From Ophiothrix spiculata (Eukaryota > Echinodermata > Ophiuroidea > Amphilepidida > Ophiotrichidae), in assembly GCA_000969725.1 (NCBI GenBank), contig JXSR01S019607.1: a DNA stretch of 23,250 nucleotides, one strand, 5' to 3'. How positions within the stretch are numbered: the first letter of the stretch is position 1; every line of letters begins with the position of its first letter. Shown here in pieces: positions 10,324 to 19,690 of this stretch. The translations under genes were made by a program, and so were the position numbers. The notes under the pieces were generated by a model, which had not been told where the DNA came from, did no database searches, and was given only the letters and a program-made list of their open reading frames with translations.

Positions 10324-10329
10324 TTTATT
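10324..10329 (-). terminator. Poly(A) signal AATAAA
   Basis: The minus strand reads AATAAA 96 bases past the TAG of the last exon. Cleavage 10-25 bases further on would fall at about 10300-10315, right at the LINE junction. Confidence 0.6.
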
Positions 10330-10424
10330 TACCACTTTGGTTTGTGGTTGATCTTGACTTATAAAGTGACAAAATATAGGTTTACTATTTCAAAATATAC
10401 AGGAGATGTACTATTTATCCTCAC

Positions 10425-10772
10425 CTAGTCATGGATTTTTTTTTTAACAATCCGTGACGATTTCCTAATGGAAGCTTGTTTTTGGTCTGCCGTAATGGTA
10501 ATCCCGTCTTTTAGAGCTCTTAATGCTACTGCTCCCCCGTTTGTCAGTAAAAATGACTCCTGTGTAGAGCTGAGTTTGGTACTGGATCTGTCCTCGGCTC
10601 TACATGATAGCAAGTATTCATCAGTTGATAATACATATTCTGCCAGTAAGTCTTCAGGTGGTGGTGGTACTCTCTTGATAAACCCATTAACCTTATCATT
10701 TTTTTTGACTACTGTGCCAAGATTTTTTCCCTCCATATCAACGAATATGTTTGATATTCTGGCCGATGTCAA
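10425..10772 (-). CDS. Unrecognised gene, terminal exon (115 codons plus stop)
   Basis: The acceptor is a long pyrimidine tract ending CTTACAG (10773-10775 complement). The frame enters in phase 0, matching the donor phase of exon 13536-13402, and ends at TAG 10425-10427. The encoded tail starts LTSARISNIFVDMEGK, has a VPPPPEDLL proline stretch in the middle and ends with a basic segment (RKSSRIVKKKIHD) that could serve as a nuclear localisation or nucleic-acid-binding tail; that role is inference. I recognise no family. A broken duplicate is at 8145-7800. The open frame on the opposite strand (10468-10911) is its mirror image. Confidence 0.75.
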   Translation of the reverse strand: MTSARISNIFVDMEGKNLGTVVKKNDKVNGFIKRVPPPPEDLLAEYVLSTDEYLLSCRAEDRSSTKLSSTQESFLLTNGGAVALRALKDGITITADQKQASIRKSSRIVKKKIHD

Positions 10773-10949
10773 CTGTAAGATTGTAAAAAGAAAAAGAAAA
10801 AGAAAAGAAAGAGAGAAAATTATGAAATTTATTTTTTGTCTGCACTTTTTCCTGTTAGAATCAAATGAATTTATTTACCATCATTTGGACAGCTTATTTA
10901 CGACAATATAGACACGCCATAAGACACATCACATGCACATTGTTCCTTC

Positions 10950-11310
10950 TGAGGCTGTATGGCTCAGGAGCCGAAAAAATTGACGCAACAGGTTTCTGAA
11001 ACTTGGCACATTGACAGCTCTTGCCCAAGCTTGATGTCAATCAAGGTCAAATGGTCATTTGAAGTTAAATTTACAAAATGGTCCAAAAATTGTCTTGAGG
11101 TCACTTCAAGGTCAAAGGTCATCCGACTTTATGTCAAGATTATGGCTATCATGACTTGTGAACCCTTGATCCCAAATGGATCCAACTTCTTGTGGTCCAA
11201 CATTGACTTAACAATCACCAGAAAGGTGACCATTTTTGGATAATAACATAATCTGCTGAAATCCTTTACATGCCACCTTCATGCGAGACGTGTGGTTCGC
11301 GAACCATTTT
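10950..11310. repeat. Diverged fragment related to the 4330-5282 element
   Basis: It contains CAAGGTCAAATGGTCATTTG, CTTGAGGTCACTTC and CAAGGTCAAAGGTCATCC phrases, GAACCCTTGATCCCAAATGG, and an end ATGCGAGACGTG next to the perfect palindrome TGGTTCGCGAACCA (11292-11305). Order and phrases parallel the unit in 4660-5300, but only one unit is present and no left TIR is visible. The 94-aa plus-strand frame at 10959-11243 is repeat-derived. Confidence 0.7.
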
Positions 11311-11593
11311 GTGGTTTTTGATGTTATAAATTTGCTGATTTTGGCTTTCTTGATCATTTTTAGCCTGTTTTGAAGTGTTTTAAAAACAATATTAGATACT
11401 ATTCCAAATTTTCATACACTCACATGCCTGATCTCAGTTGGACGTACACCACATTATTTGTTCATTTTTGCTCATTTTCCAGAGATGAAGCTATACTTAA
11501 AAGTGTGTTATATATTTCATTTAGACTCTGGTTAAGTTTCATAGAATCTCCTGGCTCCTCTTCACAAGGAATCCAGATATGACATCATATTTT

Positions 11594-12487
11594 TTAAAGG
11601 GGTATTGGAAAAGTTCCATCATCTTGCCCAAATTTTCCTCAAGCATTTTGAGATTTTTGCATCATTTGAAGTATTGGCATTAACAATGATAGCATGCAAA
11701 GTTTCAATGTCAAATTCAAACCCTTTAGGCCCTATATTAGCCTTGCTCAAGGCATATATTCTTGTAACCCCCACTTCCATATCCAGTATATCTGTGGTGT
11801 ACAGGGCCATTATTTTAACTATTATTACTCCCTATGTACCTCCTGAATTCAGGTGGTCAGCCAGTTCAGATAAGGAAAATTTGTACATGAAGGTCCTTTG
11901 ATTTTAGTCAAATATAAAATTATTCAAATGTGTTGGTTGTTGTACATTGTACTGGCTATACATTGATGTTCAGAATGTAGGCAGTGAATGGGTGTAGCAT
12001 AGATCCTCAAATGGTGTAGGCATATAGACCCATGGTCAAATTGGAAGTAGCCTATGAACTTGGCACTCTCTGTCTGAGAGATTATGAATTAATCCAGGAT
12101 GTGTTTACTGTCTGTCTGCTGTAAACTTGTATGTGCATAGATCTATGGTCTGTTCTTAAAATAAAATTGAGTATTAATGGTCAATTGGTGATTGGACTTT
12201 ATTATGCAGTGTTAAAATCATGTTAGAAATTATAAAGGAACTTCAATGAAAATAGAAGTGAATCTAATTTGTTCTCCACTACATTTTGAGTCTTGTGTGT
12301 TTGAGAAATTTTAAAGCAGGACAGTTGAAATATGCCTCAGGCGAATATAGGACAACAGAGACATAAAAATAAATGTGTTTAGAAAATATCTTCATACCTA
12401 AGATCAAGAAACTAAATAAAATTAAAATGTTTGAAATTTGTAGGTGTTTTGATTAAAATTTTCCCAATATCTGGTAATTGATTGTAA
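11594..12487. mobile_element. Diverged, truncated copy of TTAA MITE family 1
   Basis: It starts TTAAAGGGGTATTGGAAAAGTTC near 11594 and follows the 6934-7449 element through GCATCATTTGAAGTATTGGC and AGCATGCAAAGTTTCA. After a stretch with no match (about 11830-12350) it resumes with AATAAATGTGTTTAGAAAAT and TTTTGATTAAAATTTT until TAATTGATTGTAA. The right terminal repeat is missing. Open frames at 11605-11901 and 11619-11810 lie inside it and are not genes. Confidence 0.75.
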
Positions 12488-13009
12488 GCCTGCAAGTGAG
12501 TCCCAGTTTTTTCGAGTCCCGTTTTTGCTTTAGAGTCTCGGGTCCGAAATTTGCCTAACTCGAACCCCTCCTAAAGTGCATAGGTTGACCTATTTATTTT
12601 TCAGGAGTCGCCAATTTATCATTACCATAATATTGCAACAATCATTTCACTGGCATTTAAAGTGACCTGCTTAAAAATGATCAAATATCAAATCTACTTC
12701 CAAAAATAGTTGCAAAATTTATCAAACATGCGATGTCTATTGCAGGAATATCGCTGATTTCTCTATGTTTTATTACAAACATCGCAATCTGTTAACTATT
12801 TTTTTTGCATCTGTATAATGTTCGTCTATTTGGGGGGGGGGGGGGGGACTATACATGCGTCAGTACGGTATTAAATCAGACGTTTTTAAGCCTGAAATGT
12901 GGCATACAGCATAGTGCAAAGACTCGAGTGTAACTTTTTGTACTTGTGCACTACTCTCATGTTTCCGACTGATGCCCTTTCAACTTTGAAAATCAATACA
13001 CCATACCTT
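12488..13009. other. Intron sequence, nothing recognised except a G run
   Basis: No coding or repeat family is recognised. Bases 12832-12847 form a run of 16 G. Confidence 0.5.
12832..12847 (+). repeat. G16 homopolymer
   Basis: Sixteen consecutive G bases in the intron between exons 13536-13402 and 10772-10425. The exact length may be affected by sequencing error. Confidence 0.8.
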
Positions 13010-13271
13010 CATGTGAGTGCAAGAAAGTTGTATCTGCAATGGCTGCCCTAAGTTATTTTTATTTTATACTTTGTCACAAGAATGTGAAAAATCCATCTGT
13101 CTTATGTCAGTGGTTCTTGAAATGGTTCTTCTGGTGACGAAGTCATGTGACGGAGTCACCTGAAGAACCATTTCAAGAACCACTGACCAAAGATTGGAGA
13201 TTAGACAGTGTGTAATTAAAATTTATAAAAAATGGCAGCTACTGCAGATACGACTTTCTTGCACTCACATG
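13010..13271. repeat. 262-bp foldback (near-palindromic MITE)
   Basis: The outer arms match: CATGTGAGTGCAAGAAAG at 13010 against the complement ending at 13271, continuing through a GTATCTGCA segment to GGCTGCC. The inner arms match too: GTCAGTGGTTCTTGAAATGG at 13106 against its complement ending at 13187, 33 bp with one mismatch in the part I aligned. Only the middle of each arm has drifted. The loop is about 16 bp. No coding sequence is present. Confidence 0.9.
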
Positions 13272-13401
13272 ACGATACTTCAATGGAAATGCTTCCTTCG
13301 TTGATTAGAATATGTAGCAAAGACTTGTACCAAATATTTGGTAGTTGAAAAAGATTTATGTCCAAACACAAACTTGAAATGGCTTTCTTTTATAAACTTA
13401 C

Positions 13402-13536
13402 ATTTCTGTTGCATTTCTTTGCAGCATTTCTTGGGTTAAGCATGACTCCAGGCTGGCGCAAAATACTTCCTATTATCTGCTCATCAGTGAGCACTGTTGG
13501 TCCAGCGCTAGAAGGTTCCGATGCCTTGACAATTGG
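13402..13536 (-). CDS. Unrecognised gene, exon with 45 codons
   Basis: The acceptor reads CATATTTCAG (13537-13539 complement) and the donor AAT|GTAAGT (13396-13401). It is phase 0 at both ends, matching its neighbours. It encodes PIVKASEPSS at its start, a helical TDEQIIGSILRQ segment and a basic NPRNAAKKCNRN end. No known domain is recognised. The open frame running upstream through the acceptor (to 13698) is intron and MITE sequence. Confidence 0.75.
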
Positions 13537-13603
13537 CTGAAATATGGATGATAATGAAAGATTTGGTGTAAGTATGATTTTAATAACCCTTACTCTCACA
13601 TGC

Positions 13604-13795
13604 TTAGTAAGTCCAAATACGTCATTAAAAATTTCTGGTTCCCCAGTCCCCCCCCCCCCCCCTGGTTTGAACACCTGACCCCCACTATCCCGATCCAATG
13701 TCCACCTATGCCAAGCCTCCGAGCCTGGCCTGCCCGGGTAGCAATTTCCTAATCATTTATATCTGCCGCCTGTGACGTATTTGGACTTACGCTAA
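13604..13795. mobile_element. ~190-bp MITE with 17-bp inverted ends
   Basis: TAAGTCCAAATACGTCA at 13608-13624 is an exact complement of TGACGTATTTGGACTTA at 13773-13789, with a TTAG/CTAA extension outside each. The interior is unusually GC-rich and includes a run of 15 C (13648-13662). It sits in the intron just upstream (in gene sense) of exon 13536-13402. Confidence 0.8.
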
Positions 13796-13838
13796 TCCTT
13801 GATTTCTTACTGTTGTACTTAAAATTTAGTCTCGCCCC

Positions 13839-13879
13839 GGGGTGGGGGGTTAGGGGGTTTGGGGGATGGGTGGGGGTGG
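13839..13879 (+). other. G-quadruplex-prone tract
   Basis: Several runs of 3-6 G, separated by 1-3 bases, occur in 41 bases (pattern GGGG-T-G6-TTA-G5-TTT-G5-AT-GGG-T-G5), far more than the four runs needed for a canonical quadruplex. The G-rich strand is the plus strand, the template for the minus-strand gene, so the transcript here would be C-rich. Confidence 0.8.
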
Positions 13880-14321
13880 CGGAGGATTGCTCGAAGACAA
13901 AAGTGGTATGCATGCTCGTCAGAGCACCTCAAAATCGGACCCTTAATGTCCTCTATGTACCTCAAAGTGTTGTACACTAATGCTGTCCCTTAATCTTTGA
14001 ATCATGACTCAATATTTTTCTGCATCATGATGCAAGACAATTACGTCAAGCCCTTTCGTATGACTCTAAAGCTTTCGTCATGAATTGGGAACCATGCCTA
14101 AATGATGAAATGTATTTTTGACAATTTGACAATATCAAGTTTTTGAAAGGTGTAAATTGTTGAAAATGAATTGTTTCTTGGCAACAATCTTATTGAATAT
14201 TGATAATTGTTGTTGCATAAATCATTTACAAGTTGTCAATAAAAGGGTTCCTGCTTGGTATATATCATATTCAATTTAGACTTGATGACAAGAAAAAAAA
14301 TCCATGTAAGACCAAAATTAC

Positions 14322-14604
14322 CTTGAAAATAATGGCTCTCTCCAAACCATAATAGTTTACAAGGGATATTGCCATTTCCAAAGTTGGCATGTCAATAATT
14401 GTAGACCAGTCTCCCATATCTACATCCTCTTCCATGTCATCGGTCTGCTCATGTTCGTCCACAGAATTATTTTCCCCTTCTTTTTGCTCTTCTTCCAGTT
14501 CTGTATCCTTAACCTCTTCCTGTTCTATATCTACTTTAGTAACCTCTGTTGACTTTTCTAGTATTCTGAATGCCTCATGCAATATATGCAATTGAGCTGC
14601 AACT
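14322..14604 (-). CDS. Unrecognised gene, large acidic exon (~94 codons)
   Basis: The acceptor is TTGTTACAG (14605-14607 complement) and the donor AAG|GTAATT (14316-14321). It enters in phase 2 (one base completes a Lys codon) and leaves in phase 0. It begins VAAQLHILHEAFRILEKS, a likely amphipathic helix. It continues with an acidic, Glu/Asp-rich segment of about 45 residues (from about residue 26 of the exon) of low-complexity, probably disordered type. It ends with a hydrophobic helix-like stretch around MPTLEMAISLVNYYGLERAI. The Ser-rich plus-strand frame (14389-14595) is its mirror image. Confidence 0.8.
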
Positions 14605-14607
14605 CTG

Positions 14608-16165
14608 TAACAATAAATAAGTACTATGTTATACAGTGTTGCAGTTTACAAACTTACACACACTACATAGCATACTTGTATCCCATGTACAGATAGCCAT
14701 TTAAAGTGATGATTCTAAGTGTGTCAAGGTGAGGATGCGTGTAAGAAACAGACACTCACAATGTGTTACCCCATATACTACCAATTTTACATGTGAAGTC
14801 TGTTCTGGAGCATTGCATACAAAAAGGGGAAGTCATGGTTAGTTACAGTCCTCAAATTGAAAACTTTATCCTTGATTGGTTCATTACTTTTTTGAAATTA
14901 CATCATTTTGTATGATGCTGCAATTTTCCTCACTTTAACAGTGATCCAAACGCATGTATTTATATTTACCCATAATTGTACAATCAAGGAAAACAGTCAT
15001 GTATGGAGGAGTTCTTTTGACTCAATTCAAATGTTGACACAAATAGCAATGATAACAAATGATGTTCAAGTCCATTGTGATAATTCAACATTCATTTCAA
15101 ACCTACAAGATAAATATGGCACTTCTGTCTGTTTTGATTGAGAATTGATGTTTCAGTTTGGGATGAAATGTTGGCACTTGTATATATTTTGATTAACATT
15201 AAAACCGACTAAGCGATGTGAAACTTCAGGTATATAACAAAACATACCTTTTTTTGTTTGTTTGTTGGTTTCATTGATTGTGAATCAGATACTTTGAAAC
15301 TCTCAAGTTTGCACTTAAATGTGAATGGAATCGATTGGATAATGTGACTTAATTTGCGAACCACACAGCAATTTAATTAAAGATTTGTACCCTACATAAA
15401 AGAGTAACAGTATACACAATTTTTGCGGTACATTTATTTTCGAAGGCGAGCTGAGTGCAAAAAGTGTTGAAATTATTGTAGCGTGAAATATACCACATGT
15501 ATGATACAGTATATGCTGTTGAAATTTTGATTATCCTTTCTAAGATAAACAGCACTTTCAAAAAAAATCTCCAGTAAAATCAATTCAGTATCGTAGTGAT
15601 TATGTCACATCCGTGACAACGGTGTATGCTACTTTTGTATGGAGATCATTTCGATACGATAAGTTTACCAATGTAACTCATTTTTATTCCATTCAGAAAT
15701 ACCTTACTTTATGGCCAACAATCATGAAATTGGACCAGACAAAAATCCACCCAAAAGTTTGATACAACATACCTTTTGTTGTATACTACTGATTTAAATG
15801 AAACAAAGTTACAATCATAGATTTACATGGGCGATACAAGGTGCGCCGCCTTTTTTATTTCAGCATGGAGACAAAATTGGGGTGTTCATGTTTTTGTTGA
15901 TAGCTTGCCGATGATGCATCATATCTTGTCATAATGCGTGAATATTGAAACACGCACACACGCTTTGCGTGCATGTTGGCTTATCATTCTCATGAAGTAT
16001 TATTTGCGCAGGTTCTCCTTGCGTGTAGTTGATTTTGGCCAATAATAAACTAATGTTGAGGAAGATTAATTAATTACAAAAGGGCACATGCAGATAAATT
16101 GTAATATCACAAAATATTTATGATTTGTATGACAATGGCTTTCACACTGGTCATCATGAACTTAC
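14608..16165. other. Intron, nothing recognised
   Basis: The 1.56-kb intron between exons 16288-16166 and 14604-14322 has no clear TIR pair or tandem array. Frames at 14908-15141 and 15373-15561 lack splice support. Confidence 0.5.
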
Positions 16166-16288
16166 TTTGGGAGGAGCCTTTCTTTCTTGAATTCTGAAAC
16201 ATATTCGTCAGCTCTCTCTGATATATGTCCGTCTCTTCTGCCTTGCCATTCTTTATTCTTTGTTTTAACCACATCATCTGTAATTTCA
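16166..16288 (-). CDS. Unrecognised gene, 123-nt exon
   Basis: The acceptor is TTGTCCAACAG (16289-16291 complement) and the donor AAA|GTAAGT (16160-16165). Two frames are open across it. The phase of the upstream donor (2) and downstream acceptor (2) selects the one reading EITDDVVKTKNKEWQGRRDG near its start and SEFKKERLLP at its end, a charged helix-rich segment. The other open frame (KLQMMWLKQRIK, running to 16107) starts in the intron and has the wrong phase for its neighbours. No family is recognised. Confidence 0.7.
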
Positions 16289-16552
16289 CTGTTGGACAAT
16301 ATGAAAGTGTAATGTGATTAAGTGTTTTGTAAACATTTGCATAATTGTTTATACTTCTAATGAATTCACATTTTACTCAAGTTTTCCCTCTTTTTGTCAA
16401 CACCTCATCATGAAACCCAATTACAGATGTGAAGGCTAGCACAAACTTTTTGTTTAAATGAAATCACATTTAGAAACCCAAGGGGGCCACTTTTCATTTA
16501 CAAGGGGTATCATCCGCGAACATGGGTTTTCAAAAAGCATCCTAAGTAAGTA

Positions 16553-17593
16553 CCAGGTGTCCCAAAAAATGGTTACATGTAGAAAAATGACCGTTTGCAA
16601 AAAGTATAGCAGCTGGAGAATTTAAACTTAGCATGACTTATAATACATCCCTCCGCTAGATGTTTACAAAATTCTAATATCACAGCATTATTATTTTTTG
16701 AGTAAGCTACAAAGATAGATACCTGTGTCAGAAACGTATTTTTTCAAAATTTCACAAAATCGGAAGCATGTTCGTTTGTTGTATTTTTAACCCTCGTTCA
16801 ATCCCATGCAAACTTTAAATTGACAGACTTAAACTTAGGTTGTTGTATACCGTAGTATAGGGTAGGGTTTCCTCTTCCCAATGATACCAAAATTATGAAT
16901 ATTTGAAAAGTTGTTATGTAATTATGACGTCATAAATTATTACAGGTCTAAAAATTATGTTGAAATCTGATTTTGGGCAAAAATGGCCATCAATTCAAAA
17001 TTTGGCTATTTCTGATATTTCTAAATGTCGATCGGACTTTTAATTACTAATTACTACTAATTAAAGAAAATTATAATTTAAACATATCCTATAAGTTCAA
17101 GATTATCATGTTTAAACAGAATTAATGTTACCCATGAAAACTTGACTGTGCTTTATGCGTATTCATTAACTTTCGCATCACAACTTGATTGACAGGTTCA
17201 ATATAAACAACTCATTCTGGAATGCATGGAATGCAGGTATCCCTAATTTGCATAATGGATATACTGAAAGAGAGTTAAATTATTATTCATTAAAAATTGT
17301 ATCAAATTTGGTTCAATGTAAAGTCTGATCATGATAATTTAGAAAAACAAATGCACATTAAAATATCACAAAACGTGATGCTTATTATTTTCTTGAATTT
17401 TGAACAAATGCGTTTCTGACATAGGTATCTATCTTTGTTAATAACTCAAAAAAAATAACGCTCTGATCTTAAAATTTTACCAGTATCTAGAAGAGGGTTG
17501 TAATATTATTTGTGCAAAGTTTTGTTTCTCTAACTACTATATATTGAGCACACGGTCATTTTTCTACATGTAACCATTTTTTGGGACACCTGG
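16553..17593. mobile_element. 1.04-kb mariner-type MITE, ~190-bp inverted arms, TA duplication
   Basis: CCAGGTGTCCCAAAAAATGG at 16553 is the exact complement of the right terminus at 17574-17593, and the match continues through TTACATGTAGAAAAATGACC. Arms remain alignable to about 16745 and from 17400, with CGTTTCTGACA-type and TAGATACCT-type motifs. TA duplications are at 16551-16552 and 17594-17595. Termini beginning CCAGGTGT are characteristic of mariner elements. The core has no transposase. Confidence 0.9.
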
Positions 17594-17770
17594 TATTTGT
17601 ACCAGACATAAAATACACCATGAGCACAGAAAAATCAAATGATTTGCTACCCTAAATAAGTAATTGTTGTTTCTCAACCCTAAACAAGTTACAAATTTTG
17701 AAATCCGTTCTTTACTGAAAGCAAATTGTTTCAAATGATCTGCAATCTGATTAGTCATCACACACACACA

Positions 17771-17965
17771 ATACAGAGATTGTGGGTTCGAATCCCGGGC
17801 CGGGCGTTTTTTTTGCTCCTTCCTTGTTTCTTTGGGTAAGATACTTTACTTTACTTGCTCCGTGGTCGGACAGTCACGTAAAGTTGTGGGTCCCCTGTAC
17901 AAATAGACTCCTTTATGGGGTATGCATGTTATGCAAGTACTTGTATAATTGATTGATTGATTGAA
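17771..17965 (+). mobile_element. tRNA-derived SINE remnant
   Basis: A Pol III B-box-like GGGTTCGAATCCCGGGC (17784-17800) is followed by TTTCTTTGGGTAAGATACTT, a motif common downstream of tRNA heads in invertebrate SINEs. The 3' end is a (TTGA)n tail at 17949-17965. No A box or cloverleaf is found upstream, where there is only a (CA)n run (17759-17770), so it is 5'-truncated and not a tRNA gene. Confidence 0.7.
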
Positions 17966-18714
17966 TGAATCATGAATCAAACCTTATACTTATGGTATAT
18001 GTGGGAACATAAACAAGATACAAATATTTTTTCATTAAGTAGACAATATAAAATAACTTTTTAAACCTGGTAGCTGATGGTATAAATATACTGCATAAAA
18101 TACATGTAACTGTACAGGTAACCAGAAAAAATCACTGAATTCAAGATCATCTTCATCGTGAGATCGGCAGGTTTGTTTACATGATGTAACAGCTGAAAGT
18201 TCTGGAACTTAGGTGGATCATTTCATTCACAAATATAGGGACGGTAAATACATCGCACATGTCATCCCGCCAAGAGGCGAGAAATAAAGCTTTTACCGAA
18301 CGTTAGTCATTTTCAAAGCGGATTTCAGAGATTCAAATATTTTCGTCAGGAGTGCATGTTTCGTATTTTTAATAACGAACCCTTAATACGTAAGTTTATG
18401 TTTAATAACGCACCATTTTCCTTGATTTTGGCTGTTTTTAGACCCTTTTCACGATACGTACGTAACGTGTCTAGTCAGAAAAAACAACCCTTTTTACGTG
18501 AATTTTTGTTCACAGATGATACCCCATAGTCCAAGGTGAGTGGCCCCCTGGGATTAGAAAAGGTACAATTTTAAAGAATGCACTTTCAGAAGTCAAGTTT
18601 GAATTCTATGTTATAGCTTGAATGTGTGTATTTTTGAAGATTCAAAATATAATTGAGGTCATGTTTTTTTGAGGTGGGCCCATTTGCGTTACCTCTCACT
18701 CTCTTCATCCATAC

Positions 18715-19235
18715 CTAACTCCTTGGTAATTATTTGATAGAGTTGATATTTTTATACCTTTATTTGGCTATTATTTTTAATTGATTTTATACACTAACAC
18801 ATTATCTTTAAAATCATATCCAGATTATGACGTTTCATACCATTATTGAAAAGTTGTGAAATTTTTTGATGCACAATGTATATCTCATCCACACCAACTG
18901 CATTAATGCCTGTTATCTCTGGCTAAATTAACTTATTGACTTTAACTTAGCGTTAATGATAAATTTTATTCGGGTTAATTCCAACTTGTTTTTGATAAAC
19001 AATAAATATCCTTTTAAATCATATCAGATTCATGACACTTCAATGCATTATAAAGAGATATGACAGAAACATTAATGCACAGTTTTCATGATGCCTCAAC
19101 CGCACCAGCCTCAACCACACCTGCCTTCATTCCTGGCTAATTAGCTTTAACAGGTAATTAATCACTTCATTTGGGTTCTATTCTTAATTTTTTGAAAGTC
19201 AAATAAATTGTTTATATAAAATCATACCAAAATAA
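18715..19235. repeat. Tandem repeat, ~205-214-bp unit, about 2.5 copies
   Basis: AAATCATATC recurs at 18811 and 19016, with a variant near 19219. CTGGCTAA-type phrases recur at 18920 and 19134, and CATTAATGC-type phrases also repeat. Copies are diverged. They lie in the intron between exons 19690-19551 and 16288-16166. Confidence 0.7.
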
Positions 19236-19289
19236 AAAAAAAAGTTATAAATTAAAACTGACTGAACCATTATTTAGGAGCAAAATCCT

Positions 19290-19390
19290 CTAGCCAACCG
19301 TAGAAGGTCTATGAGCAAACCCCATTAGCTGGATAACAGCTTGAACGGCTCGCTTGGTCACTGAATGGGATGCTAAGGACCTTGCCAGTT
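19290..19390 (-). CDS. Possible alternative terminal exon (33 codons)
   Basis: This GC-richer patch lies in an AT-rich intron. It follows a TTTTCAACTAG acceptor-like site (19391-19392 complement) and is open to a TAG at 19290. In one frame it encodes a helix-like LARSLASHSVTKRAVQAVIQ segment followed by LMGFAHRPSTVG. That frame needs a phase-1 donor upstream, and exon 19690-19551 leaves in phase 2, which would use another frame ending at a different stop. No AATAAA is seen close by. It may be chance. Confidence 0.25.
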
Positions 19391-19550
19391 CTAGTTGAAA
19401 ATATATGAAAAAAATTGATGCATAAATCATTCTCAATGTAACAAATCCACCTTTTATGGGTGCACATATTAAAAAGCATGAAAGTTAGTGAATATTGATG
19501 CTAAAATGCATAGAAGGTGAAATTTAAATACATAAAAGAACGGAGTTTAC

Positions 19551-19690
19551 CTTAGTTTTTTTTTAGCTTCCTCGTTGAACATGTACGAGATTGCATTCTT
19601 CGAATGCAAACGGTCAATTATGTTATAAACCCCAGTCAGAGACCTTAGGCTCTCTGGGTATGTTTTTAGAGTTTTGCTCGCTTGGTTTAT
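19551..19690 (-). CDS. Unrecognised gene, 140-nt exon
   Basis: There is a strong acceptor TTTTCTTTCAG (19691-19693 complement) and donor AAG|GTAAAC (19541-19550). Only one frame is open: it enters in phase 0 with INQASKTLKTYPESLRSL, continues through VYNIIDRLHSKNAISYMF, and leaves in phase 2 after EEAKKKL. Length and composition suggest a helical segment. An A9 run near the donor is part of the coding sequence. The upstream exon is uncertain because exon 21385-20946 has no strong phase-0 donor. Confidence 0.72.

Larger units (their letters stand above)
10306..10837. repeat. Source copy of the duplicated 3' gene segment (copy B)
   Basis: This is the partner of 7682-8208. It keeps the intact terminal exon, acceptor and poly(A) signal, so it is taken as the functional copy. 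Its left boundary meets the LINE 5' junction, while its right side continues into normal intron sequence not found in copy A. Confidence 0.92.
16478..18552. mobile_element. 2.07-kb TIR element hosting nested insertions
   Basis: The left end CAAGGGGGCCACTTTTC, followed by AAGGGGTATCATCCGCGAAC, mirrors the right end, where the minus strand reads CCAGGGGGCCACTCACC and then ATGGGGTATCATCTGTGAAC. TIRs are about 45 bp and imperfect. The mariner-type MITE (16553-17593) interrupts the left part. Removing it joins a CCTAAGTAAG motif to TATTTGTACC, and similar CCCTAAAYAAGT phrases recur at about 17650 and 17680, showing internal short repeats. A SINE remnant lies further right. No transposase is found. 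The superfamily is unclear. Confidence 0.75.

Noticed and set aside
10468..10911. 147-aa plus-strand protein
   Set aside because: It is the mirror of the minus-strand terminal exon and runs into intron sequence; splice sites and stop support the minus strand.
13390..13698. 102-aa protein including a Gly-rich start
   Set aside because: Its first half is the C15/MITE region read through the splice acceptor; only 13536-13402 behaves as an exon.
14389..14595. Ser-rich plus-strand protein
   Set aside because: Its serine and cysteine runs are the complement of the Glu/Asp-rich exon on the minus strand.
17771..17860. tRNA gene
   Set aside because: A B-box-like GGTTCGAATCC is present, but there is no A box, acceptor stem or cloverleaf; the 3' part and TTGA tail indicate a SINE.
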